A stretch of 64,000 bases of DNA. Origin: Ruminiclostridium sp. (lineage in GTDB: Bacteria > Bacillota > Clostridia > Oscillospirales > Ruminococcaceae). How positions within the stretch are numbered: position 1 is the first letter of the stretch; every line of letters begins with the position of its first letter. The DNA lies in the NCBI GenBank assembly GCA_017935365.1, contig JAGBHT010000018.1:1-64000 (forward strand). Reading direction: 5' to 3'. The position numbers and the translations under genes are program-made. Positions 44,276 through 53,195 of the stretch are shown piece by piece. The notes beneath the pieces are model-generated. The model ran no database searches. It worked only from the letters and a program-made list of their open reading frames with translations, and was not told where the DNA came from.

Positions 44276-45442
44276 TCATTTTGTCGCAAAAGCGTTTACG
44301 CCTTTTTTAAGCCTTTCAAGTCCGTCCTCAAGCACCGAATGCGGACAAGCGATATTAAGCCTTAAGAACAGATTTCCGTTTCCTCTGTATGCCGTTCCCG
44401 CGGAAAGGTAAAGACCTGTTTCTTTCCTTATAAAGGAAGCAAGCTCCTTGCTGTTATCGGTTATTGCCGATACATCAAGCCACATAAGATATGTAGCGTC
44501 ACTGTGCAACGCTTTCACATGCGGAATGTTCTCATCGAGAAAGCGATACACTGTCTTTTTGCTTTCAGAAAGATATTCATTAAGACTGTCAAGCCATTCT
44601 CCGCCGTCCGTCAGCGCCGCAATTGCCGCCGTAACCGAAAAAACATTCGGTTCGGCGCATTCATCTGTGTTTATCGCTCTCCATACTTTATGGCGAAGCC
44701 ATGGCGACGGAACGCTGATTGCCGCTGTCTGAAGCCCTGCTATATTAAACGCTTTGGTCGGAGAGATAAGCGTAATACTGTTGTCACTGCAATCATCATT
44801 TATGCTTGCAAACGGAACGTACTGCTTTCCCGGTTCGGTTATATCGCAGTGTATCTCATCTGATATAACCGTAACGCCGTACTTTTTGCACATTGCGCCG
44901 ACTTTTTCAAGCTCTTCCCTGCTCCAGATCCTGCCGGCAGGATTTTGCGGATTGCACAGTATCATAAGCGTTGTCTGAGGGTCGCCAAGTTTTTGTTCAA
45001 GGTCGTCATAATCCATACGGTAAGCGTTGTTCTCGTATATCAATCGGTTTTCAAGCACTTGTCTGCCGTTGTTCTCAATACAGTTGCAGAAAATATTGTA
45101 TACCGGTGTCTGTATCACTACTTTTTCGGCAGGTGTTGTTATCTTGCGGACTATCGATGATATGGCAGGAATTACGCCCGTGCAGAACATCAGCCAATCT
45201 TTATGGAGTTCTGTTCCGTGACGGTTTTTCCACCATGAAATATATGCGTTGTACCATTCATCGGGGATTATCGTATAGCCGAATATTCCGTGCTGTGCCC
45301 TGTGCTCTATCGCCGAGGTGATACACGGAGCGGTTTCAAAATCCATATCCGCGACCCACATCGGAAGTTCACCGTCTTTTATATCCCACTTGAGTGAATA
45401 TGTATCTGAGCGGTCGTTCACTTTATCAAAATCAAATTTCAT
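44276..45442 (-). CDS. MalY/PatB-type PLP C-S lyase (aminotransferase fold)
   Basis: 388 residues, fold type I PLP enzyme. The start FDFDKVNDRSDTYSLKWDIKDGELPMWVADMDFETAP is diagnostic for the MalY/PatB group; NPQNPAGRIWSREEL, SDEIHCDI and the PLP lysine in SPTKAFNIAG are intact. These enzymes split cystathionine or other cysteine S-conjugates to a thiol, pyruvate and ammonia. Third gene after DUF3737 and flavodoxin-like genes, 28 bp downstream, probably one operon under the MerR-type promoter at 46945. Confidence 0.92.
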   Translation of the reverse strand: MKFDFDKVNDRSDTYSLKWDIKDGELPMWVADMDFETAPCITSAIEHRAQHGIFGYTIIPDEWYNAYISWWKNRHGTELHKDWLMFCTGVIPAISSIVRKITTPAEKVVIQTPVYNIFCNCIENNGRQVLENRLIYENNAYRMDYDDLEQKLGDPQTTLMILCNPQNPAGRIWSREELEKVGAMCKKYGVTVISDEIHCDITEPGKQYVPFASINDDCSDNSITLISPTKAFNIAGLQTAAISVPSPWLRHKVWRAINTDECAEPNVFSVTAAIAALTDGGEWLDSLNEYLSESKKTVYRFLDENIPHVKALHSDATYLMWLDVSAITDNSKELASFIRKETGLYLSAGTAYRGNGNLFLRLNIACPHSVLEDGLERLKKGVNAFATK

Positions 45443-45470
45443 TGCAAAATCCTTTCAGATTTCCGTTTTA

Positions 45471-46013
45471 TCAGATATTTTTACCCATGTTGTAAGCTTC
45501 GTCAAGCGCAGAATGTCCCTTTATAGTTGCGGGAGCGTCAACGCCGCCTGCGAATACCACACCTGCAAGGTTTGCCTTTTCAAAGCAGTCGACCCAGCCC
45601 TCTACAGCCTTTACCGCGCCTTCATTTGTATAAGGCTCGTCCTCAGCCGCAGTGCTCAGAAGATAAACATCTCTGAACTTATAATCCCTTGAAAACAGCG
45701 AATTTGCCCTGTCGATAAGCGTCTTCATCTGACCGCTGACGCTGTAGTAATAAACGGGAGTTGCCCAGACAATAACATCTGCACCGAGCATTTTCTCGGT
45801 TATTTCGTTTGCGTCGTCATCGGTTATAACACAGTGTCCGATATTCTGACAAGCCATACAGCCTTTGCAGAATGTGATTTTCTTATCGGTAAGACAGACC
45901 TTTTCCACACTGTTACCGCCGTCCTCTGCACCCTTTATGAAGCTGTCGGCTAAAATATCCGAGTTGCTGTTCTTTCTGAGTGATGTTGATATTACAAGTA
46001 CTTTTTTGCTCAT
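45471..46013 (-). CDS. Flavodoxin-fold NAD(P)H-dependent reductase with Cys motif
   Basis: 180 residues. N-terminal LVISTSLRKNSNSDILADSF is the FMN phosphate loop, followed by CKGCMACQNIGHC, the compact cysteine motif of iron-sulfur flavoproteins, and VIVWATPVYYYSVSGQMKTLIDRANSL, the flavin isoalloxazine region. Likely an electron-transfer or quinone/disulfide reductase. ATG at 46013 behind AAAGGAAG. Second gene of the DUF3737 operon. Confidence 0.9.
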   Translation of the reverse strand: MSKKVLVISTSLRKNSNSDILADSFIKGAEDGGNSVEKVCLTDKKITFCKGCMACQNIGHCVITDDDANEITEKMLGADVIVWATPVYYYSVSGQMKTLIDRANSLFSRDYKFRDVYLLSTAAEDEPYTNEGAVKAVEGWVDCFEKANLAGVVFAGGVDAPATIKGHSALDEAYNMGKNI

Positions 46014-46039
46014 TTTGATCTTCCTTTCCTGAAATGCGC

Positions 46040-46912
46040 TTATGCACACCCTTTTGAACCTTTACCGCCGCAGTTATAACGGCATATTATCGTTGTTTTT
46101 GAAGGATCTACCTTGTCGGGTTCTATTGTAAGTTCTCCTATCGAATCTGCGGTAATTCTGCCCTGAGAAGGATTGAGCACGCTGTCTACACTGCCTGTGA
46201 TATCGGCATTTACTGACGAATACTCAAATGCAAGCGTTGTATTAAGCAGTTTGCAGTTTTTCAGCGTTAAATGCTCAATGTAACAAAGTCCCTGCAAGCT
46301 TTCAATCGTGCAGTCGATAAGCGTCAGATCTTCCGCATTCCAGCCGAGATATTCTCCCGAAATGAACGAATTTCTGACTGTCACATTCCTGCTGTTCCAG
46401 AATGCGTCCTTGCTGAGAAGTTTTGAATTGCTTATCGTTACATTTTCCGCACCGTCAAAGCAATAGTTTCCGTACAGCGTAAGTCCGTCTATGCGCATAT
46501 CCTTGCAGTTCATCGCAAAGTAATCGCCTTTTGCCAAAACCTTGTCAATCTCTACATTATTGCAGTTCCAGAGCGTTTCTGCGGCATTTGCAAAAGATAC
46601 GTTTTCAAGCGTCAGTCCGTTACAGCGGCGGAAGTTCTTCGGAGCTTCGATAAGGCAGTCGCTGACTTTTATATCATCGGTGTACCACACGCCTGCCCTT
46701 GCATTTTCAAACCACGTTGTATTATTTACAGCGATATGCTTTGAATACCACAACGGGTACTTCCAGCGGAACATACAACCGTCAAGCTCTATATTGCTAC
46801 ACTCTTTGAGCGGCGATTCGCCGTCGGCAAATATCGAATCCTTTATCGACAGGTCACACAAGCCGAACAGTGCACGCTCACCGGTAAAATATCCGCGTTC
46901 AATATTTTTCAT
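46040..46912 (-). CDS. DUF3737 beta-helix protein
   Basis: 290 residues with a right-handed beta-helix pattern: repeated units such as NVTISNSKLLSKDAFWNSRNVTVRNSFISGEYLGWNAEDLTLIDC (about 22 residues each) stacking Asn and Cys. The start ERGYFTGERALFGLCDLSIKDSIFADGESPLKE is the DUF3737 signature. No signal peptide, so cytoplasmic. Function unknown. ATG at 46912 is chosen because GAGGTG precedes it and because the -35/-10 region lies just upstream. First gene of a three-gene operon. Confidence 0.9.
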   Translation of the reverse strand: MKNIERGYFTGERALFGLCDLSIKDSIFADGESPLKECSNIELDGCMFRWKYPLWYSKHIAVNNTTWFENARAGVWYTDDIKVSDCLIEAPKNFRRCNGLTLENVSFANAAETLWNCNNVEIDKVLAKGDYFAMNCKDMRIDGLTLYGNYCFDGAENVTISNSKLLSKDAFWNSRNVTVRNSFISGEYLGWNAEDLTLIDCTIESLQGLCYIEHLTLKNCKLLNTTLAFEYSSVNADITGSVDSVLNPSQGRITADSIGELTIEPDKVDPSKTTIICRYNCGGKGSKGCA

Positions 46913-46944
46913 ATCGGCACCTCTTTTCTTTCTGTCCTGTCTGT

Positions 46945-46975
46945 ATTGTATCACATGGAGTTCACTCCAAGTCAA
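46945..46975 (-). promoter_or_regulatory. MerR-family promoter with 19-bp spacer
   Basis: Minus strand: TTGACT (46975-46970), 19-bp spacer, TACAAT (46950-46945). The spacer contains the inverted repeat TGGAGT-TC-ACTCCA (46956-46969), extending imperfectly to 46953-46972. The over-long spacer with a palindrome between the boxes is the hallmark of promoters twisted open by MerR-family activators, and the site resembles those of the NmlR/AdhR aldehyde- and thiol-stress group. No merR-type gene is in the window. Confidence 0.85.
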
Positions 46976-47049
46976 GTGGGATTTAAGAAAAAAGTCGGAA
47001 TATCTCCGAAATTTCTACTCCAAACCGCTTAAAAACGTAAAAATTCAGC

Positions 47050-47078
47050 TTGACAAACCCCGCTCTTTGTGCTACAAT
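47050..47078 (+). promoter_or_regulatory. tmRNA promoter
   Basis: Consensus TTGACA (47050-47055), 17 bp, TACAAT (47073-47078). Confidence 0.88.
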
Positions 47079-47094
47079 AATTATCCAAACAAAC

Positions 47095-47445
47095 GGGGCC
47101 GTAAAGGTTTCGACGGGGATTGTGAACCCGGCTAAGCACGCAGAGATCGCCTTATCTCTTTAAACGGGGCATTTTTAAAATTAAACGCAGACAATAGATC
47201 TGAATTAGTAGCTGCCTAAGTGCGCTACCGTCCTTGTAGAGAGCGCTGTGGCTCTATAAAGGGCGTCGACTAACAGCCAATGTTTTCGGTGAGAGTCCTG
47301 TAACCGTCAACACATCAAAGGACTACCGGACTTCTATCCTGTGAGCCGGAGAGGAGAAAGGGAATTTCAAAAGACTTCACTAAGCGTGTAGAAAGGTTGG
47401 CGGATCGGTTTTCGGACAGGAGTTCGATTCTCCTCGGCTCCACCA
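47095..47445 (+). ncRNA. ssrA: Transfer-messenger RNA
   Basis: A 351-nt tmRNA that rescues stalled ribosomes. The tRNA-like ends pair (GGGGCCG at 47095 with the CGGCTCC ACCA end), with the conserved 5' GTAAAGGTTTCGACGGGG and 3' T arm GGAGTTCGATTCTCC. The tag frame begins with GCA at 47187 and reads ADNRSELVAA before TAA at 47217-47219, so the added tag is Ala plus this decapeptide. Pseudoknot segments follow. CCA is encoded. Confidence 0.96.
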
Positions 47446-47452
47446 TTTTTTC

Positions 47453-47489
47453 ACGCTCATATATATTATATATGGGCGTTGATTTTTTT
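47453..47489 (+). terminator. tmRNA terminator
   Basis: ACGCTCATATA pairs with TATATGGGCGT, followed by TGATTTTTTT. Confidence 0.8.
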
Positions 47490-47573
47490 GCTTATAATTA
47501 CGGATATTTTCTCTCGTCGCCCTGTGCGGCTTTTCCCTTACCGACAGCCGGAATTCCGCACAACAAAGTCATT

Positions 47574-47739
47574 TGGTTAGTTCAGAATAACCATTTTCTT
47601 CTTGACTACCCTTTCCTGCCATGCTATACTTATATCAAACGATTAGCTATATCTAACGGTTGTATAAATTTTACATCCGTTTTGATAAATCCTGCTTTGT
47701 TTGACTGAACGGTAACCTGTCGGTTGTTGCGACAGGTTA
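47574..47739 (+). promoter_or_regulatory. feo promoter with flanking palindromes and leader hairpin
   Basis: TTGACT (47602-47607), 17 bp, TATACT (47625-47630). Just upstream is TGGTTA-N8-TAACCA (47574-47593). Starting 8 bp after the -10 is AAC-ga-TTAG-N6-CTAA-cg-GTT (47638-47661). Further down, TAACCTGTCG (47713-47722) pairs with CGACAGGTTA (47730-47739). The palindromes are in the right place for an iron repressor of the DtxR/IdeR or Fur class. The rest of 47490-47845 holds no gene. Confidence 0.6.
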
Positions 47740-47845
47740 TATTTAAGCCTGCAAAACCGCATTTTCCGACATATTGTTACATTTTCGGCAAACGCAATAT
47801 GCAGACATATTAACATATAATTTATGTCATGGAGGACTTGTCACA

Positions 47846-50227
47846 ATGACAATGGACGAATTAAAGCCGGGAGAAAGCGCCTATATTGAAACGGTAGGCG
47901 GTACCGGTGCTTTGCGGCATCATCTGCTTGATATGGGACTTACCCCCGACGCTGAAATAACGTTGCAGAAAGTGGCCCCGATGGGCGACCCGGTGCAGTT
48001 TGAGGTACGCGGATACGAACTGACACTGCGACTAGAGGAGGCGCGCAAGGTAACTGTAAAGGATGTGCATAAAAAAGACAATACCCTGAAAGCCGCCGGC
48101 TCAAGACGTAGCGACACACCGCACCCCGGTGTCGGCGAGCTTGCACAGTATGAAAAGCTGAAACTGAAACACGGAGTTGTGCTTGCAAAAGGCGCACCGC
48201 TAACATTTGCCCTCGCAGGAAATCAGAACTGCGGTAAGACTACTCTGTTCAATCAGCTTACAGGTTCAAATCAGCACGTCGGAAATTTTCCCGGTGTAAC
48301 AGTTGACCGCAAGGACGGAACTATAAGAAATCACCCCGAGGCAACCGTCACCGACCTGCCCGGTATATACTCGCTGTCGCCGTATTCAAGTGAAGAGATA
48401 GTGACCCGCGACTTTCTTCTCAACAACAATCTCAGCGGCATTATCAATATAGTAGACGCGTCGAATATCGAACGTAACCTGTATCTCACAATGCAGCTTA
48501 TGGAACTTGGTATTCCTATGGTGCTTGCACTCAATATGATGGACGAGGTAAAGGCAAACGGCGGCTCTGTCCATGTAAATGACCTGGAACGTATACTCGG
48601 TATACCCGTAGTGCCGATCTCGGCAGTTAAGAATGAGGGTATAGATGAACTTATCGATCATGCAATACATATAGCAAGATACGGCGAAAAACCTGCCCGT
48701 ATGGACTTCTGCGCCGACAGTGACGATCCTGACGATCCTATCGCCGCAGTACACCGCTGTATTCATTCTGCGGCAACACTTCTTGAACCCGAAATCAGGG
48801 CGGCAGGACTTCCTGTAAGATTTGCCACAACAAAACTTGTTGAAAACGATGAGCTGATAAAGCAAAAAATCACAATTCCCGAAGAGAAACACGATGCTTT
48901 CGACCACCTTGTATCCATAATGCAACAGGAAACAGGCATGGACAGAGAGGCGGCACTTGCAAATATGCGTTTCACGTTCCTTGAAAAGCTGTGCCGTGAA
49001 ACAGTAGTACGTCCGCACGAAAGCCGGGAGCATAAACGCAGTATGGCAATAGACCGCCTGCTGACAGGCAAATATACCGCTGTCCCCTGCTTTTTAGGCA
49101 TAATCGCTCTTGTTTTCTTCCTGACTTTCTCTGTTATAGGTGCGGCGTTGTCTGACCTTATGCAAATAGGTATAGATTATCTTACCGGGCTTATCGACAG
49201 CGGGCTTACCTATCTTGAAATAAATCCCGTTGTACACTCGCTTGTAGTGGACGGAATATGTGCCGGCGTCGGCAGTGTACTGAGCTTCCTGCCTACTATA
49301 GTAACGCTGTTCTTCTTCCTGTCGATCCTTGAAGATACGGGATATATGGCAAGAGTTGCGTTTGTTATGGACAGACCGCTGAGAAAGCTCGGTCTTTCGG
49401 GCAGGAGCTTTGTTCCTATGCTGATGGGATTCGGCTGTTCAGTACCAGCAATAATGGCTACAAGAACATTATCGAGTGAACGTGACCGCAAAATGACAAT
49501 ACTTCTCACCCCGTTCATGAGCTGTTCGGCAAAGATACTCATATATACAACCATCGCAGGAGCGTTCTTTGAGCCTCAGTACCGCTGGCTTGTACTCGTA
49601 GGACTGTATCTTTTCGGAATAATCTGCGGTATTCTATATTCGCTTATACTGAAAGTAACCGTATTCCACGGCGAGCCGGTACCTTTTGTAATGGAACTTC
49701 CCAACTACCGTCTGCCGGGTGCAAAAAGCGTCTGTCAGCTGATATGGGAAAAGGCAAAGGACTTTATACAAAAAGCGTTTACTGTGATCTTTGCCGCATC
49801 AATCGTTATATGGTTTTTGCAGACGTTTGATATCAGGCTCAATGTTGCCGACAGCACCGAAAACAGCCTGCTTGCAATGCTCGGAAGTCTGTTCGCCCCG
49901 ATATTCGCACCGCTCGGCTTCGGCGACTGGAGAGCGTCGACCGCGCTTATCACAGGTCTTACCGCAAAGGAAAGCGTTGTTTCCACCCTTACTCTTCTGC
50001 TTGGCGGAGATGTTTCGCAGATACAGACGCTGTTCACACCGTTTACGGCAATTGTGTTCCTTGTGTTCACACTGCTCTATACTCCGTGCGTTGCCGCTAT
50101 TGCAACGGTAAGACGTGAACTCGGAAGCGTGCGTTCAGCCATTGCAACAGTGCTTATACAGTGCGGTATTGCCTGGGTAATGGCATTCCTTGTACGCTGT
50201 GTCGGAATGATTTTCGGTATTGCGTAA
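47846..50227 (+). CDS. feoB: Ferrous iron transporter, FeoA-FeoB fusion
   Basis: 793 residues. Residues ~1-75 are a FeoA SH3-like domain (MDELKPGESAYIETVGGTGALRHHLLDMGLTP), joined by a linker to FeoB. The FeoB G domain has G1 GNQNCGKTTLFNQ at 125, G3 DLPGIYSL and G4 NMMD; then a GDI-like helical part and a membrane channel with GFGCSVPAIMATRT and SCSAKILIY gate repeats. It imports Fe2+ under anaerobic conditions. ATG at 47846 is chosen because GGAGG lies at 47831-47835. It is followed at once by a FeoB-associated small protein. Confidence 0.96.
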   Translation: MTMDELKPGESAYIETVGGTGALRHHLLDMGLTPDAEITLQKVAPMGDPVQFEVRGYELTLRLEEARKVTVKDVHKKDNTLKAAGSRRSDTPHPGVGELAQYEKLKLKHGVVLAKGAPLTFALAGNQNCGKTTLFNQLTGSNQHVGNFPGVTVDRKDGTIRNHPEATVTDLPGIYSLSPYSSEEIVTRDFLLNNNLSGIINIVDASNIERNLYLTMQLMELGIPMVLALNMMDEVKANGGSVHVNDLERILGIPVVPISAVKNEGIDELIDHAIHIARYGEKPARMDFCADSDDPDDPIAAVHRCIHSAATLLEPEIRAAGLPVRFATTKLVENDELIKQKITIPEEKHDAFDHLVSIMQQETGMDREAALANMRFTFLEKLCRETVVRPHESREHKRSMAIDRLLTGKYTAVPCFLGIIALVFFLTFSVIGAALSDLMQIGIDYLTGLIDSGLTYLEINPVVHSLVVDGICAGVGSVLSFLPTIVTLFFFLSILEDTGYMARVAFVMDRPLRKLGLSGRSFVPMLMGFGCSVPAIMATRTLSSERDRKMTILLTPFMSCSAKILIYTTIAGAFFEPQYRWLVLVGLYLFGIICGILYSLILKVTVFHGEPVPFVMELPNYRLPGAKSVCQLIWEKAKDFIQKAFTVIFAASIVIWFLQTFDIRLNVADSTENSLLAMLGSLFAPIFAPLGFGDWRASTALITGLTAKESVVSTLTLLLGGDVSQIQTLFTPFTAIVFLVFTLLYTPCVAAIATVRRELGSVRSAIATVLIQCGIAWVMAFLVRCVGMIFGIA

Positions 50228-50236
50228 GGTAAAATT

Positions 50237-50401
50237 ATGGATAAGATGAACATACCCAGCATCATTCTGCTTGCACTGATAGTGATCGCTCTCATACTTG
50301 TGATCATATATCTTGTCAGAAACGGCGGCGGTTGCTCAGGCGACTGTTCGGCGTGCAAGGGCTGTAACAGTTGCAAAAAAGAACGAAAAGGTAAAAAGTA
50401 A
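50237..50401 (+). CDS. FeoB-associated Cys-rich membrane protein
   Basis: 54 residues, found by reading after feoB. MDKMNIPSIILLALIVIALILVIIYLV-type N-terminal membrane helix (residues ~6-27), then GGGCSGDCSACKGCNSCKK, a cluster of five cysteines on the cytoplasmic side. This matches the small Cys-rich proteins that commonly follow feoB in Firmicutes and may bind iron or assist FeoB. It starts 9 bp after feoB and ends 13 bp before a terminator. Confidence 0.85.
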   Translation: MDKMNIPSIILLALIVIALILVIIYLVRNGGGCSGDCSACKGCNSCKKERKGKK

Positions 50402-50414
50402 ACAGTATATAGTA

Positions 50415-50440
50415 AAAGGCAGAGCCGCGGCTCTGCCTTT
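50415..50440. terminator. Terminator of feo operon
   Basis: AAAGGCAGAGCC pairs perfectly with GGCTCTGCCTTT with a 2-nt gap. Confidence 0.8.
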
Positions 50441-50639
50441 CGTATTATACTTTAACCGTTTTCGTTTCTTTTTCCGTTCGAAAATGTACATCTTCATACA
50501 TAATACACGCCGGCAGACGCAACTGTCCATAGTTTTCTTTAAAAATATAAAAAATTTTATACAATACTGAGTAGCATAGGCGGCAAGTGAAAAAATCAAC
50601 GGCATTTTTGTAACAAATGACGAAAAAGCGTCCGTTATA

Positions 50640-50668
50640 TTGCCTTTTTTGTTCTATAGTGATATAAT
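50640..50668 (+). promoter_or_regulatory. Chemoreceptor promoter
   Basis: TTGCCT (50640-50645), 17 bp, TATAAT (50663-50668). The gap 50402-50722 otherwise holds only the feo terminator and AT-rich DNA. Confidence 0.75.
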
Positions 50669-50722
50669 TAACGTTACTATAAATATGTATCCTCAAAGCG
50701 GATACAGAATCGAGGTTCATTT

Positions 50723-52699
50723 ATGAAATCCATAAGCAAAAAAATGACACTGTTTACGGTTTTGCTGGTGGTCATTTCACTTCTGGTAGCGACGATTGCA
50801 TCGGTGGCTATCATCTATACCACTACAAAATCACTCACTGAGCAGACGCTCACAGAAACGGCTATAGTTGCAGCTGACAGAGTTTCATGGGAACTCAAGG
50901 CAATACAGAATGTTGCTATACAGGCGGGCTGCAACCCCAAACTGTCATCGGTAATTTATACAAATACGCAGAAACAAAGAGAAGTCGATGCAATAGTGGC
51001 AAACTTCGGACTTAACAGAGGTGCGTCAATCGACTTTGAAGGTCACGGCTCCAACGGTGTCGAATATGCCGACCGCGCTTACTACAAAGCCGCTATGGAA
51101 GGCAAGACTACGATAACAGAGCCTATGATCGGCAGATCCAACGGTAAGCTCAGCGTTATAATAGCCGCTCCTATCTGGAATAACGGCGAGCTCAACACTA
51201 CAGTTGTAGGCTGTGTATACTTTGTTCCTGACGAAGAATTTCTCAATGATATCGTCCGCACACTGAAGATCAATGAAAACGGCGCGGCATATATCATAGA
51301 TAAAAACGGTAATACCATTGCCGACTTTGATATGCAGCTTGTCAAGGACGGAGAGAACATACAGAAGATTGCCGAAGAAGACACAAGCTATACAGCACTT
51401 GCACAGGCGCACGAAAAAATGGAAGCCGGTGAAACAGGCTTTGCAGAATACACATCGGGCGGTATATCAAAATATGTCGGCTATGCTCCTATTTCCGGTA
51501 CAAACGGCTGGTCAATTGCTGTAACTGCACACAGCAACGACTATATGATCCACTGCTTCAGAGGACTTATCATACTCGCAATAATCTGTGCGGCATCTGC
51601 TATAGCAGGCGGCATGATCGCAGGCTTTATCAGCAAGAAAATAGGAAAGCCCATCAGACTTTGTGCAGAACGTATTGAAAAGCTCTCCGAGGGTGATCTT
51701 ACAAGCCCCGTACCTATGGTCAAATCACACGATGAAGTCAAGATACTCGCAAAGTCTGCCGCAAAGGTAGTAAATGAACAAAATGCTATGATCAGCGATA
51801 TCGGCAATATCTTAAGCAATATGGCTCAGGGCAACTTTGACGTACACAGTGCCGATGCAGACAACACCTATCGCGGCGATTACAAGGTACTTATTGAATC
51901 TGTAAGAGATATCAACACAAAGCTCAATGATACTTTAAGCCAGATAAGCATCGCAGGCGATCAGGTATCTAGCGGTTCACAGCAGGTATCTGCAGGCGCT
52001 CAGTCACTCGCTCAGGGTGCTACCGAACAGGCGGCATCTGTAGAAGAGCTTGCCGCTACTATCCACAATATCAATGCTCATATTGAGGCTACAACGGAAG
52101 ATTGCCAGAAAGGCAGACAGCTTGTTGACGAAACAGCCGAGTATATCGGTGCGGCAAACGAAAAGATGAACAGCCTTACAGGCGCTATGCAGGATATCAG
52201 CGAAGCTTCGGCAGAGATAAGCAAGATCATACAGACTATCGAGGATATTGCGTTCCAGACAAACATTCTTGCGCTTAATGCCGCAGTTGAAGCCGCAAGA
52301 GTAGGTGAAGCCGGCAAGGGATTTGCCGTAGTTGCCGATGAGGTAAGAAACCTCGCAGGTAAATCAGCCGATGCGGCTCATGATACGACCGTTCTTATCG
52401 AACGCGCTGTTGCCGCAGTTGAAAACGGCAACAACATCACAAACGAAACTGCTCAGGCTGTAGCCGAAGTAGAGGCAAGATCGGGCGGAGTAAGTAATAT
52501 CGTAAACAAGATCGCCGGTGCAAGCCTTGAACAGGCAGATATGGTAAAGCAGGTCAATATAGGCGTAGAACAGATCTCAAATGTTGTACAGACAAACTCA
52601 GCTACGGCAGAAGAAAGTGCCGCCGCTTCAGAAGAGCTTTCAGCCCAGGCTCAGACTCTTCAGAAACTTGTAAGTCGCTTTACTTTCAGACAAGAATAA
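50723..52699 (+). CDS. Methyl-accepting chemotaxis protein
   Basis: 658 residues. Membrane helices at ~8-32 and ~280-303 enclose a ~245-residue dCache-type sensor with the [20 protein letters not shown] and [18 protein letters not shown] patterns common in amino-acid sensors. A HAMP domain (~304-360) follows, then the coiled-coil signalling domain with the conserved hairpin tip [43 protein letters not shown]. No C-terminal pentapeptide for CheR docking. No chemotaxis or flagellar genes are near, so the motility system it serves, if any, is elsewhere. Start ATG behind GAGG. Confidence 0.95.
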   Translation: MKSISKKMTLFTVLLVVISLLVATIASVAIIYTTTKSLTEQTLTETAIVAADRVSWELKAIQNVAIQAGCNPKLSSVIYTNTQKQREVDAIVANFGLNRGASIDFEGHGSNGVEYADRAYYKAAMEGKTTITEPMIGRSNGKLSVIIAAPIWNNGELNTTVVGCVYFVPDEEFLNDIVRTLKINENGAAYIIDKNGNTIADFDMQLVKDGENIQKIAEEDTSYTALAQAHEKMEAGETGFAEYTSGGISKYVGYAPISGTNGWSIAVTAHSNDYMIHCFRGLIILAIICAASAIAGGMIAGFISKKIGKPIRLCAERIEKLSEGDLTSPVPMVKSHDEVKILAKSAAKVVNEQNAMISDIGNILSNMAQGNFDVHSADADNTYRGDYKVLIESVRDINTKLNDTLSQISIAGDQVSSGSQQVSAGAQSLAQGATEQAASVEELAATIHNINAHIEATTEDCQKGRQLVDETAEYIGAANEKMNSLTGAMQDISEASAEISKIIQTIEDIAFQTNILALNAAVEAARVGEAGKGFAVVADEVRNLAGKSADAAHDTTVLIERAVAAVENGNNITNETAQAVAEVEARSGGVSNIVNKIAGASLEQADMVKQVNIGVEQISNVVQTNSATAEESAAASEELSAQAQTLQKLVSRFTFRQE

Positions 52700-52725
52700 A
52701 AAGGAATATAGCGGATAACAAGAAG

Positions 52726-52757
52726 TCCCCGCACAGAAAATACTGTGCGGGGATTTT
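52726..52757 (+). terminator. Chemoreceptor terminator
   Basis: TCCCCGCACAG (52726-52736) pairs with CTGTGCGGGGA (52743-52753), then TTTT. Confidence 0.92.
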
Positions 52758-52765
52758 CAATCTCT

Positions 52766-52998
52766 AACGGGCAATCTGACAGTTGCCCGTTTCAGCTTGT
52801 AGAATAAGTTTGTTTTTTTAAAAAAACAGTGAAATTTCTCTATCCCTAACCCCAAACCCCTTACCCATGGGAAGGGGCTATATTACTGGGGCTACCGTCC
52901 CTAGTCCCTGTTGGGGGCTACGCCCCTCAACCCCATTTTTTGATAATGATAGAGTTTTTTCGACAGACTGAAACGGGCAATCTGACAGTTGCCCGTTT
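52766..52998. repeat. MITE-like palindromic repeat element
   Basis: Two identical 27-bp copies of a self-complementary sequence (AACGGGCAA...TTGCCCGTT) lie at 52766-52792 and 52972-52998. Because of the flanks, TTGCCCGTTTCAG (52783-52795) and CTGAAACGGGCAA (52968-52980) form 13-bp terminal inverted repeats of a 198-bp segment. Inside are CCCCTT-CCCATGGG-AAGGGG and GGGGCTACGCCCC hairpins. No coding frame. It fills most of the 496-bp gap 52700-53195. Confidence 0.7.
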
Positions 52999-53126
52999 TT
53001 TGTTTTTATATATTCTTTGTGATATGCATTATAGAACAGCACCCGGCAAAATAACGCACAGAATATGCATAAACGCTTTACCACAACATATATGTACAAA
53101 AAAACGTACACATAGTCCTATAAAAC

Positions 53127-53155
53127 TTGCGTAAGCCTATCAAAAATGTTATAAT
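53127..53155 (+). promoter_or_regulatory. sbcDC promoter
   Basis: TTGCGT (53127-53132), 17 bp, TATAAT (53150-53155). Confidence 0.8.
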
Positions 53156-53195
53156 TATTAAAGTACTGATATGTAATATGAAGGGAGATCAATTT

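Noticed and set aside
47397..47708. 103-codon frame starting inside tmRNA
   Set aside because: It begins in the tmRNA 3' end and crosses its terminator and the feo promoter.
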